The position numbers and the translations under genes are program-made. A DNA stretch of 64,000 nucleotides from Verticillium longisporum (lineage: Eukaryota; Ascomycota; Sordariomycetes; Glomerellales; Plectosphaerellaceae), in assembly GCA_019188255.1 (NCBI GenBank), contig JAETXT010000002.1, positions 3,658,001 through 3,722,000 on the forward strand. Reading direction: 5' to 3'. The notes under the pieces are model-generated. The model saw only the letters and a list, made by a program, of their open reading frames with translations, was not told where the DNA came from and did no database searches. Shown one piece after another: positions 11,839-21,401 of this stretch; within the stretch, counting starts at the first letter, position 1; the number at the start of each line of letters is the position of its first letter.

Positions 11839-13810
11839 ATGGCGAGGTCAAAGATGAGCAGCAAATCGTCGGAAAATGCTTGGGTGAGCTCCATGCCTTC
11901 CCCATTGTTACCCTCTTCTTCCCCGTCTCTCCCTCATCCGCGCACCCAGATCCTCGCACCTCAACGACACATGCACTATCCCCCTCACCTCTCTCTCTCT
12001 CTCTTTTTTGTGCGAAACATCTGCACGGCACGTCATTCTACTCGTTCCCAACGACCTGCCTTTGGGTGCTGGCATCCTGGCAAGCACACCCTCCCGTCAG
12101 GCGTGGGTGGCATGGTTCCCCCAATTGCTCACCCTTCCCCCCTCACTCCGTGCGCGCACTCATGCGCCTTGGGACCCGCAGCCCGAGGTCCAGAACAGAA
12201 CAAGCACCAGGGGTCAAGCTTTTGGGGGCCTGACCGCAGATGCTGGTCCCTGGCAGATTTTGTTTCCCTGGCTGCCTTGTGGAAGGGCCCGCGACCGCCC
12301 CGACTCCCCGATTCCCTGACTCCCGAGTGGGCTGCACCGTCCCTCTACCAGCCCCGGCCCCACCAGCCCTGCGCCTCTCCGTCAGTGACGTTTGCAGCGG
12401 TTGCGTCACTGTTCACCCAGACCCTTACGTTAGCCCCAAGCTTTCGACCACTATCTCCAATGCCCCCAAGGGTTGGCCGACGTAAATACGGGCCTGGCCT
12501 GATCTTGTTGCGTGACGACGCGCAAGCCTCAAATACATTTTATCCGCCATTCCTCTTGCATCCGATCAATTCTGTCTCACACTTCACACACCCGCAGGCT
12601 TCCCGTCGTTAACCACATTATTTTCAGGCCAAACAGTATCTCCTCGATCCCCTGACAGCACCAGAACCCAGCCAAGAAGACGGTCCAGGCAGCACATTTG
12701 TGAATCCCGACCCCCTTCTGCGAACCTTTTCCAGGAGAAACAAGGATTCCACCGCCAACAAGAACGAGACCCCTCTCCCAACACCACCCACATCGGCAAG
12801 TCCTACACGCGCGAGCTTCCAGTCTCCCAGCAACAACAGCGTCTCTCGCAGCACCAGTACCCGCAACCACACTGGTCCGAGAAGTCACCCACCACGGCCC
12901 GAAAAGCACACGAGGAGCATCAGCACCCCAGTTGCAGGATTCCACCGCCCCCAATCCATATCGCAGAGATATCCCGGCGACATGTCTCACCGCCCGCTAG
13001 ACGTTATCAAGCGCGAGCAGCGCGCTGCTGACCGTTCTCCGCACCTGCGCACCCGCCGCCATGGACCCAACACGGACATCATTGACGGTCTCGACACCAT
13101 GGGCGGAATTTACCACCACGGGGGTCCCTATGACGCCACGCTCGCCTCGCGAAACCGCAATAAAATGTATTCGCCTCTCGACGCCGTCAAGGACTCCAAC
13201 ATGGAGGCGCTTAGGGCCACGCCTCGCGAGTATGTCATCGACTCTCTAGAGAGGCATGTTCCTCTCCAGGGTACTGCCACGATTCCCGCCGGTTACACCG
13301 ATCTCTCCGGTAAAGTCATGAACTATGAGGAAGGCGCCGATCTGATGCGGGAGGCCGACGCTGCTGGCGGCGCGTACAAGAGGTGGGATGGCATTGTGAG
13401 TAACGTTTCACGCCCATCATCCTACCTTCGCTCATAATTTATAGAAATATCACCCCGACGACCTCAAGGGCAAGGGTGAGCCATCGTACACATATGAGAA
13501 GGATCTCAAAGAGAAGAAGCGTCTCCGCCATTCCATGAATGCCGGTCCCGCCGAGTACGAGATGCGATCGGGCATCAACCGGGAGCACCGTAAGAACGGT
13601 CCTGGTATGGTTCGCCAGCGCAGTGTCAGCAATGCCGCCGATGGGAGGCCCGGACCCGCCGGTACCCTCCGTCCTTCCAACTCACCCCCTGCCGTCGGCT
13701 TTTCCAAAAGCACAGATATTGGCCGCAGCAATTCGGCCGGCAAGCGCTTTAGTGAAGGCTTCAAGCGACGCTTTGGCAGTCTTCGCAAGAAAACCCAAAC
13801 GGAGGCCTAA
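11839..13810 (+). CDS. PAL1: Pal1-family cell morphology protein
   Basis: Cortical protein of the Pal1 family, which in fission yeast keeps cells cylindrical and in other fungi associates with endocytic sites and the growing tip. I read three exons: 11839-11883 (15 codons), 12628-13395 and 13445-13810; total 1179 nt, 392 aa. The first exon is supported because the second exon opens directly into AKQYLLDPLTAPEPSQ, the usual family N-terminus, from a TTTTCAG acceptor, and the only suitable upstream ATG with a GTGAGC donor in phase lies at 11839. The Pal1 core is seen in MGGIYHHGGPYDATLASRN and the SPLDAVKDSN block after it. The rest is Ser/Pro/Arg-rich and probably disordered, with a basic C-terminus. 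The 744-nt first intron is CT-rich and unusually long for this genome. Exon 1 is less certain than the rest. Confidence 0.82.
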
Positions 13811-15413
13811 CATGGCAGTGATGCGGCGTATGACGTATGATTTTTCATTGTAGCTATTTCCTTGTTTGCTGACCGGACTTACCGGAGAGGCGCGTGTTGT
13901 GTATTACTAGGGCAAAACTACTGGTATAGATGTCGGGACCTTTTTTCTTTCTGTCGCGCGAGGTTTCCGACATGGGTTACGGAGTAAATATGAGATATCC
14001 ACTTGGTTCGACTGCTCTCCTCGCTAGGGTGTAGGGCCGTGAGACGAGAAAGTGTGCCGATGATGTCATTGCGCTCCGAAGTCATCTTGAACGGGCGCCA
14101 GGGCCCAGTTGAACGGTGCTGAGCATCATAATCATGATTGTGACACGCCAACTCGCGGCTGAATCGTCCTAGTTTTAGACTTGTCGGTAGTGTGTTAGCC
14201 ACGGATGAACCGCGTAGGCACGTTTTGGGAGCAGGTTGTAGCCGGTTCGGGGTTGTCACAACGCATATTCGTGACCACATTACTACACAAGAATAGCACC
14301 AGGCGAGTTCGGCCGGCGATATTGCGGCTCTACCATAGAGCAAGAGTACAGTAGATGATGATGAGCAAATGGGCAGGATCCCGAGCAGCCCGGTGACGAT
14401 GGCCCGGTGCTCCCGCGGTGCCGGACCTCCCGGGTAGACGACTCTCGTTGGGCTATCCACGCTATCAACGTTTCGACCAGTAATATCAACGTGAAGATTC
14501 GGTTTCACGTGTATGTTTGACTTGCAGGATCTGGTGGCATGATAGCGGGCTGGCGCGGCCAGAGGATGGACATGCCAGGGCTCTCGTGCCCACGGAGACT
14601 CGACGGCGAGCATGTTCGTCGCGTAATCGTATCCATGGCATATCATACTCCCGAGCGATTTCCGAAAGTGTAAAACTAAATTGGTTTGCTGTGAAATAAG
14701 GTTGAGTCTCGTTGACTTCGTGCGGGGGCCTGAAAGGTTTGATACGGGGAAAGATACTTCACGATGTATACAGTACTGTGGCTAAAACTCAATGTCCTCT
14801 GCGCCTCACCAAAAGATGAATTTCTCATGGTCATCTTCGCAACAGAGATCGCCTGCTGAGATATAATATTCGTTCCAAGATGGGGCCGTTATCCCATTTC
14901 GACAGGCAAAGATCTAACACACCGGCATCGTTGAGGTGATGTCGGACGGCACTCTTAGGGTGCCCAGCCATAGTGGCCTACCTGGATATGTGATGGCGAC
15001 AAAGTATACTCAGTGAAAGTCAGATATATATCACGGTCGCCACCAAAGCAAAATCGGCTGATTAGTGACGCTGATGGCTCGCATGTACACGTCGGCGACG
15101 TGGCTCGCCCCGGCAAGGCGAACCTCTGAGCCGGCATCGGACTACCGATGCTACAAGGATCATCCAAATTACTCGGAGAAGAGCCCTTCACGCAATTCGA
15201 ACAAGATTATGAGGTGCTCACCTGTCGCCGAAAGCCTCACTGTGACCTCGTGACAACATGATAGCCTCCCAGATATCATCGCTGCAGCGTCGTCCAGCTA
15301 CACCCCACAGCCGAGAAAAGCAGAAGACCAACATCTCTCGCACCTGTCACCAAGCAAAAAACGAGAAAGAAAAAAAGTCCGTATCGGCACCACAGAGCGT
15401 GCAGCAGCCAAAA
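13811..15413. other. Intergenic region PAL1 / tRNA-Leu
   Basis: 1.6 kb without a supported gene. A 242-codon open frame on the minus strand (14646-13918) has no domain or compositional support. No repeats or RNA genes were recognised. Confidence 0.45.
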
Positions 15414-15496
15414 TGATCAGGAAGGGATTCGAACCCTTGCCTATGAAATAGACTAGCACCTGAAGCTAGCGCCTTAGACCACTCGGCCACCTGACC
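15414..15496 (-). tRNA. tRNA-Leu (anticodon CAG)
   Basis: 83-nt class II tRNA on the minus strand, decoding CUG. The acceptor arm GGTCAGG pairs with CCTGATC (one G-U), followed by discriminator A. The D-arm contains GCC/GGC. The anticodon stem CTAGC/GCTAG closes a seven-base loop TTCAGGT with CAG at positions 34-36. A short variable arm (CTAT/ATAG) confirms class II. The T-arm AAGGG/CCCTT encloses TTCGAAT. No intron is present. A TTTT run starts two bases past the discriminator and would terminate RNA polymerase III. Confidence 0.95.
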
Positions 15497-16222
15497 TTGT
15501 TTGATGACATAATCCGAGCAGCGGAAGCATCATGACGGGCTCGGGGCGGCTGCGGTTGCGGAAGCGAGATGCGTGCGCGAGGATCGGGGGGGGTTGTGGA
15601 TAGCGCAGGGTCTTCGGAATCGTGAGCGGGGCGTTGTGGTGTTGTGAGTGTACCAAGAGTGTGGATGAGGGTGGAGGCTATGGCGGGAAGGCGAGTGGGG
15701 AGCGAGGGGCGGTAGAGGTTGGCGGACCGAATTGTCAGGGGATTAAGGAACAGGATGATTGAAGGGATTTAGAAAGGTAGGTGCTTGCCATGCCAGTGCT
15801 TGAAATAATCGTCGTTGGGCACTTGGGACAGGAATGCTACCATCAAGAGGGGGCGATGGTTGCTTAATGTCCTATGTTGGACTCCATCTTTTCTACACCG
15901 GTATCTAGGTACTTGACTTACACCGCCTGAGCCTCCTTACCTCTACGACAGTTGGCACGGTGGGCACGCACACTGAAGCGGGAAAGATATTAACAGGTCA
16001 CGCAAGAGGCCTCTAGTAAAGGGCATAGCCAGGCACAACAGGGGCCAGTTTCCGCATGGTAAAAGATATAGCCAAAGCTCCAGGGTATCATTAATCGTTA
16101 CTTGCACCGACCCGTAATACATCGCAAACTCCGTTCCATGACATCGCAATTCTTTCGAGCCCTGGTCGACCACTCTCAGCGTCCAACCTGGCCTCACGGA
16201 TTGACGTGTTCTAATCTCCTCT
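15497..16222. other. Intergenic region upstream of the tRNA
   Basis: About 0.7 kb between the tRNA 5' end and the stop of the small membrane protein gene. No gene was recognised; one GGTATCTAGGTAC-type motif occurs near 15900. Confidence 0.45.
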
Positions 16223-16597
16223 TCAGGACGAGACGACGCCATAGTAGATTCCAACACCGAGACCGATGCCCAAGAAAACAGTCATGACGACGATCCAGTG
16301 GGCGTACTGCCACCTTTGGTTCTCACGGCCAGAGAATCCTGGCGGCGGCTCGTTCTTGTATCTTTCGTACTGTGGTGGTTTCGACTGTGAAGCCTCGCCG
16401 TAACCGGGGAGGTGTGCAGGGCCAGGAGCCTCAATGGTGTCCGGATTCGGGCTCCCGCCTGCGGGTTGAGACGTGGGTGCGAAAGGAGCCGCCTGCTGCG
16501 GCGGTTGAGCTTCAAGGTTGGAGAGCTCGTGATAGGTGGGCAGAGCCGCGTCAGGGCCGCCTGGCTGACCTTGTCGGGAGTTGCTGGAGTTGTCCAT
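16223..16597 (-). CDS. Small PY-motif, single-span membrane protein
   Basis: Predicted 124-aa protein with no named family that I recognise. The first about 90 residues are Pro/Gln/Ser-rich and carry candidate WW-domain ligands: PPQY (PPxY) plus LPTY and LPGY (LPxY). A conserved-looking RENQRWQYAHW segment leads into one hydrophobic span of about 20 residues (VVMTVFLGIGLGVGIYYGVV) that ends two residues from the C-terminus. The layout is that of a tail-anchored or single-pass protein with its soluble part in the cytosol. PY motifs next to a membrane span are typical of adaptors for Rsp5/Nedd4 ubiquitin ligases; that role here is inference only. Single exon; the start is the first in-frame ATG before the Pro-rich part. 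Confidence 0.65.
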   Translation of the reverse strand: MDNSSNSRQGQPGGPDAALPTYHELSNLEAQPPQQAAPFAPTSQPAGGSPNPDTIEAPGPAHLPGYGEASQSKPPQYERYKNEPPPGFSGRENQRWQYAHWIVVMTVFLGIGLGVGIYYGVVSS

Positions 16598-17697
16598 TCG
16601 ATGGATCCGATGGGCTTGTGCAATGTTTTATGGGGAATGCTTCTGGTACCGTCGAGTGTCGATGCAGTGGCAAGGTGGTTCTGTTCCCCAGCATACTAGG
16701 GGGACTCACGCGTCACTAGATATACGGCCACCGCCGTGGCTCTTGGCTGTGAGGCCTCGCGTCTCGAGCTGTCTGTTTGTCTCGATCTTTCAGAACTGAG
16801 GGGCGGGGGTTGGTGAGCCAGCAGGGGTATCATTGGTCAAGTAGCCTGCCCGCGAACTTGGGATTGTGGCGGAGCACGCTCATAAACTCTTGGCTTCTGA
16901 AGTCCGTGACTCCATAGAGTACGTCGACCCCAGCAGTAGGTTATCTCGAACCCCAAGTCCAGGGACCAACAGACTGCATCGGGCGTGTTGTGGGCCGGGA
17001 TGAGCTGTTCGGCTCGTGCTGTCTGATGGCCAAGGTCGTCACAGTGGTGTTGTAGCGGTGGCGGAGCAGACATTGCTCTTCGGTGCCGCACGCGCACCTT
17101 GATCATTCTGCGACTCTGAGCAGCTTGCCAGCAAGTCATGCTGCGGCCATCGCCCAGTCGGTCGGTTGCACGGCTCAGGCATCCAAATGTTAAGGGGGGA
17201 TGAGAGAGGCGCAGCTGAAGAAAAGCGGCATGCTTTACCACGGAGCAGCGCTGGCATGCCCGCCGGTTGTTGGTGCTTGTGCGACATGATCAAAACGCCG
17301 TGATCAGCAATAATTTGTGATGGCAGCGGAAAGATGATGAACGACAGCTCGAATTGCCATGTCATTGACTAGCAGTAGGATGAGGTTTGCCTTCTTCGAA
17401 GGTCCACCTGCCTTGCCTGCCTTGCGTGCCTGGGGTCGGTGCGTGATTGGGGGCCAAGACGGAAGCGATCCAGGGTCCAAGGTTTGTTTAGTCATCAAGA
17501 GAGGTGACAGGCGGGAGCTATCGCCACTTGCCTGCCTCGCGAATGGCACTTACAAGGCTGGACCACGAGATGTTGATCAAGAGCTACCCGAACGGTTGCC
17601 CGTGGACAGAATTTTCGACTTTGACTTTATCGCTATACACCGCCAGGCAACAACCGCGGGGTGCCTCGTCAGTATTCGACATCAGATCGTCCCCGCC
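16598..17697. other. Divergent intergenic region, small membrane protein / TDG
   Basis: 1.1 kb that should hold two divergent promoters. The reading frame of the downstream glycosylase is open back to 17359, but the extra residues look unlike the family, so I leave it as leader. Confidence 0.45.
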
Positions 17698-18660
17698 ATG
17701 GGCACCGAAAACGAAGGAATCAAGAGCGAGGAGGTCACGACAGACATGCTTGAAGCCAAACCCGCCAGCTTTAATGGGCGCCTGCAAAATTTCATCCACG
17801 TCCCGTCATCCACAGTCTCACCACTCCGCCGCAGCGTTCGTGTTGCCGCCACTCTCGGGCAGACAGGCAACTTGAGGCCTGCGCCCAAGCTACAGGCATC
17901 ACCATCACCATCTCCGTCACGGCCGACGAAACGTAAGACGTCGCCTTCTGAGGGCACAAAAAGGAAGCGGTCCACGCCTCGTTATGCGCCTCCCTCCACC
18001 TATGCCCACCTGCCCCCGTTGCCTGACGCCATTACACCCAACCTCTTGATCCTCTTCATCGGCCTCAACCCGGGCATCCAGACAGCTTCGACAGGCCATG
18101 CCTACGCGCACCCCTCGAACCTCTTCTGGAAGCTTCTGCATCACTCGGGCATCACGTCGCGCCTGCTGCCGGCCTCGGAAGACCGGACGTTGCCAGAGCG
18201 GTATGCGTGCGGATTCACTAACATTGTGTCCCGCCCGAGCCGCAACGGAGCTGAGCTACGGAACGCGGAACTTGACGCTGGCGTTGCGGTGTTGGAGGCC
18301 AAGATTGCCAAGTGGAGGCCAGAGGTGGCCTGCATCGTGGGCAAGGGCATCTGGGAAGCGGTCTTCCGGGTCAGGAAGGGCAGGGGCATGAAGAAGGGGG
18401 AGTTCGAGTACGGCTGGCAGGAGGGCGAGAACATGGGGGTGGTGAGGGACGGCGAAGAAGGGGGGCCATGGGAGGGCGCCAGAGTGTTCGTCGCGACGAG
18501 CACGAGCGGACTTGCGGCGACTCTGGGGCCGAGGGAGAAAGAGGTGATTTGGGGGGAGCTTGGAGCTTGGTGTACGCAGAGGAGGGTCGAGAGAGGCATG
18601 CTGACTGAGGTCAAGGAGGAAGAAGGGAAGTCTGATGGCATCGAGCTTCTAGACCCATGA
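17698..18660 (+). CDS. G/T(U) mismatch-specific DNA glycosylase (TDG/MUG family)
   Basis: Monofunctional DNA glycosylase that removes thymine or uracil opposite guanine at the start of base-excision repair; nuclear. Single exon, 963 nt, 320 aa. The N-terminal about 100 residues are Ser/Pro/Lys-rich, with a basic segment (RPTKRK, TKRKRS) that could be a nuclear signal. The catalytic core begins near residue 115 and shows the active-site loop LFIGLNPGIQTAS and the second signature FTNIVSRPSRNGAEL. The Asn of GLNPG matches the water-activating residue known from TDG/MUG. HAYAHPSNLFWKLLHHSGI is the typical helix after it. The start at 17698 is chosen because upstream in-frame sequence to 17359 lacks similarity; that ATG remains possible. 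The gene lies 464 bp upstream of NOP7 on the same strand. Confidence 0.88.
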   Translation: MGTENEGIKSEEVTTDMLEAKPASFNGRLQNFIHVPSSTVSPLRRSVRVAATLGQTGNLRPAPKLQASPSPSPSRPTKRKTSPSEGTKRKRSTPRYAPPSTYAHLPPLPDAITPNLLILFIGLNPGIQTASTGHAYAHPSNLFWKLLHHSGITSRLLPASEDRTLPERYACGFTNIVSRPSRNGAELRNAELDAGVAVLEAKIAKWRPEVACIVGKGIWEAVFRVRKGRGMKKGEFEYGWQEGENMGVVRDGEEGGPWEGARVFVATSTSGLAATLGPREKEVIWGELGAWCTQRRVERGMLTEVKEEEGKSDGIELLDP

Positions 18661-19124
18661 CCCGGGTTGTAATCTATCGGAGCGATTCTTAGAGTCAGAC
18701 CTCATGATTGTTCACGGTATGATCGAGAAATATCTGCCTTGTCCTCCACGAGCTTTCGAGATCGGGGATGCTCCAGGTGAAGATGGAGATCGTGAAGATG
18801 TCAAGCCAACGCCAGGTGCATGCACAATATGTGAGACACATTGGTGATGAATATTCTTATCAGACCAATCATTCGCCCGCAAAAGACACTCTAAGCCTTT
18901 CTGGGCGATGTCCCAGGCGGTCTGGAGGCCATTGCAGGCGCAGGCATCAAACGGGCGGCAGAAAAATCTCGATTGGAAAAAAAGTTGGGCGGTCGAAGAA
19001 AAAGAAGCGCCCCGCCTCGAGGAGGCCGGGAAAAAAGGCCAGGACAACTGGAGAGCTTCAGCTTCACCAGGCATCCCCCCTCTTACCCACACGAATCAAT
19101 CCAGCCTCCGAACGACCATCGATC
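18661..19124. other. Intergenic region TDG / NOP7
   Basis: 464 bp that should contain the NOP7 promoter and leader. The NOP7 frame is open back to 18768, but its upstream part is low-complexity Lys/Arg sequence unlike pescadillo proteins. No other feature was seen. Confidence 0.5.
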
Positions 19125-21134
19125 ATGGGCAGAATCAAGAAGAAGGGCCAGGCCGGCGCGGCCAAGAACTACGTGACCCGTACCCAGGCTGTCAAGAAGC
19201 TCCAGCTCAGTCTGCCCGATTTCCGAAAGCCCTGCATCTGGAAGGGCATCTACCCGCGCGAGCCTCGCAACCGCAAGAAGGTCTCCAAGTCCTCGACCCC
19301 CTCGACCACCTTTTACTACGCCAAGGACATCCAGTATCTGCTGCACGAGCCTCTGATTCAGAAGTTCCGCGACCAGAAGGCCCTCGAGAAGAAGATTTCC
19401 AAGGCCCTCGGTCGTGGCGATGTGGGCGATGCGAAGAGGCTCGAGGGAAACGCTGTGCGCACCGACAAGACGGGCAAGCCCGGCTACACCCTCGACCATG
19501 TCATCCGTGAGCGCTACCCGACCTTCATCGACTCCCTGCGCGACCTGGACGACTGCCTGTCCATGCTGTTCCTCTTCGCCAACCTGCCCTCCACCTCGAC
19601 CGTCCCCGCCAAGATGATCGCCAGGTGCGAGCGTCTGTGCCTCGAGTTCCAGCACTACCTCATCGTCTCCAAAAGCCTTACCAAGTCCTTCCTCTCCATC
19701 AAGGGCATCTACTACCAGGCCAACATTCAGGGCGAGGACGTCCTGTGGCTCGTTCCCTACAAGTTCAACCAGCGCGTTGTCGGCGATATTGATTTCCGCA
19801 TCATGGGCACCTTTGTCGAGTTCTACATGACCCTGCTCGGTTTCATCAACTTCAGGCTCTACACCTCGGTCGGCCTCAAGTACCCCCCCAAGTTTGACCT
19901 CAGCAAGGACGAGCAGTCGGGTGAGCTCGGCGCCTTCATTCTCGAGGGCCAGGGCCTCGCCAACGACGACGAGGACCAAGCCCAGCAGCAGCAGCAGCAG
20001 CAGCAGCAGATCACGGAAGGCGAGGCGACAGAGCACCACCCCGACCCCGAGACCCAGGCGGCCGTCAACAAGGTCGTCAAGAAGCTCAAGGGCGCCGCCG
20101 ATGTCACAGACGAGGCCTCGAGCGACAACTCGGAAGCCGCTGACACCAACGCCATCGACAAGTTTGAGCCCGCCGCCCCCGGTGGTGACATTCTCCCGCA
20201 GCCCAGCTACTCGAGCTCGGACGTCGGCAAGCTCTTCGCGCACTGCACCTTTTACCTGTCGAGGGAGACGCCGCGCGGCCCCCTCGAGTTCATCCTGCGC
20301 GCGTTCGGCTGCAAGCGCATCGGCTGGGACTCGGTCCTCGGCGAGGGCGCCTACACCACGGACGAGCACGACCCCTCGATCACGCACCAGATTGTGGACC
20401 GCCCCATCATCGCCGGCGAACCCGTCGAGGCGCAGGCCGAGGACAACCAGACGGCGCAGAAGCTGGGCGCCAACCAGCGCATCCCCGGCAGGGTGTACGT
20501 CCAGCCGCAGTGGGTGTGGGACAGCGCCAACGACGCCGAGCTCAAGCGGCCGGATCTGTACGCGCCCGGCGCGCAGCTGCCGCCCCATCTGAGCCCCTTT
20601 GTGCGCGCCGTGCAGGGCCAGTACGACCCGACGGTGCCGCTCGAGGAACAGGAGACCGAGGGCGAGGCCCTCGCCGACAGCGACGAGGAGATGGACGACG
20701 AGCAGCCCGACGCCATGGCCCTCGAGGCGCCCGACATGGACGTTGCCGGGTCGGAGGACGACGCGGACGCCGCCGTGGGCGACGACTCGTTTGGCGGCTT
20801 TGACGACGACGACGAGGCCGAGCACGACGAGGAGGACGACGACGACGCGGCGCAGCGGCAGCTGGAGCTCGGGGCCGAGCTGACGGGCGCCGGCGTCAAG
20901 GCCAAGACGACGTCGGCGGCCAAGGCGAAGAAGGACCCGGCGCGCAAGGCGCTGGCCAAGAGGGTGGCCGAGGAGGAGGAGGAGGAGCACGAGCGAGCCA
21001 AGGGCATGCTGCCCAAGAAGAAGCGCAAGCTGTACGAGCAGATGATGTACACCAACAACAAGAAGAGCGCCGAGGCGGAGAAGCTGCGGGCCAAGAGGAG
21101 AAAGCACGAGAAGGAGGCAGGCAAGCGGGCTTAG
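19125..21134 (+). CDS. NOP7: Pescadillo homolog, ribosome biogenesis factor Nop7
   Basis: Nucleolar component of the PeBoW-type complex (Nop7-Erb1-Ytm1) needed for 27S pre-rRNA processing and 60S subunit assembly. Single exon, 2010 nt, 669 aa. The start [11 protein letters not shown] and the following [14 protein letters not shown] match the conserved pescadillo N-terminus, which fills about residues 5-290. A BRCT domain follows at about residues 360-470 ([13 protein letters not shown], and VQPQWVWDS as its last helix). Between the two is a low-complexity linker with nine consecutive Gln encoded by pure CAG. After the BRCT domain comes a long Asp/Glu tract and a Lys/Arg-rich coiled tail ([11 protein letters not shown]). 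The length is near the fungal norm. It lies head-to-tail with the RRN9-like gene, 267 bp apart. Confidence 0.95.
   Translation: MGRIKKKGQAGAAKNYVTRTQAVKKLQLSLPDFRKPCIWKGIYPREPRNRKKVSKSSTPSTTFYYAKDIQYLLHEPLIQKFRDQKALEKKISKALGRGDVGDAKRLEGNAVRTDKTGKPGYTLDHVIRERYPTFIDSLRDLDDCLSMLFLFANLPSTSTVPAKMIARCERLCLEFQHYLIVSKSLTKSFLSIKGIYYQANIQGEDVLWLVPYKFNQRVVGDIDFRIMGTFVEFYMTLLGFINFRLYTSVGLKYPPKFDLSKDEQSGELGAFILEGQGLANDDEDQAQQQQQQQQQITEGEATEHHPDPETQAAVNKVVKKLKGAADVTDEASSDNSEAADTNAIDKFEPAAPGGDILPQPSYSSSDVGKLFAHCTFYLSRETPRGPLEFILRAFGCKRIGWDSVLGEGAYTTDEHDPSITHQIVDRPIIAGEPVEAQAEDNQTAQKLGANQRIPGRVYVQPQWVWDSANDAELKRPDLYAPGAQLPPHLSPFVRAVQGQYDPTVPLEEQETEGEALADSDEEMDDEQPDAMALEAPDMDVAGSEDDADAAVGDDSFGGFDDDDEAEHDEEDDDDAAQRQLELGAELTGAGVKAKTTSAAKAKKDPARKALAKRVAEEEEEEHERAKGMLPKKKRKLYEQMMYTNNKKSAEAEKLRAKRRKHEKEAGKRA
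19983..20009 (+). repeat. (CAG)9 trinucleotide repeat in NOP7
   Basis: Nine perfect CAG triplets encode Gln9 in the linker before the NOP7 BRCT domain. It is a likely length-polymorphic coding microsatellite. Confidence 0.95.
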
Positions 21135-21401
21135 TCCTTTTTTTCCTCAGTTAGACGTTGGGCGTTTAATACCAGGCGTTATTCTTTTCACTTTGATGCC
21201 TGAGTTCAGTGTTGATGTGCCATGAAGCGTGCCGTGAAGCGTAATGACCTCGTCCAAGGTCTGGCCTGCTCACCTTGTTCTTGCCTCGCCTCACCTCAGC
21301 ACACCGAAAACCATGTGCCCCACTTCAGACTCAACCTTCACCTTCGTCCCTCCCTCACCGAGCTGCAACCACCAACCTCACACCCACGGCAACCAACCAC
21401 C

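Noticed and set aside
17359..17697. N-terminal extension of the TDG-like protein
   Set aside because: Open frame only; the residues lack family character, and a good ATG lies at 17698.
18768..19124. N-terminal extension of NOP7
   Set aside because: Pescadillo proteins begin at MGRIKKKG; the upstream Lys/Arg-rich part looks like translated leader.
19083..21107. 674-codon open frame antisense to NOP7
   Set aside because: Exact shadow of a GC-biased gene; Leu/Val/Gly-rich with no domain. The sense frame is clearly pescadillo.
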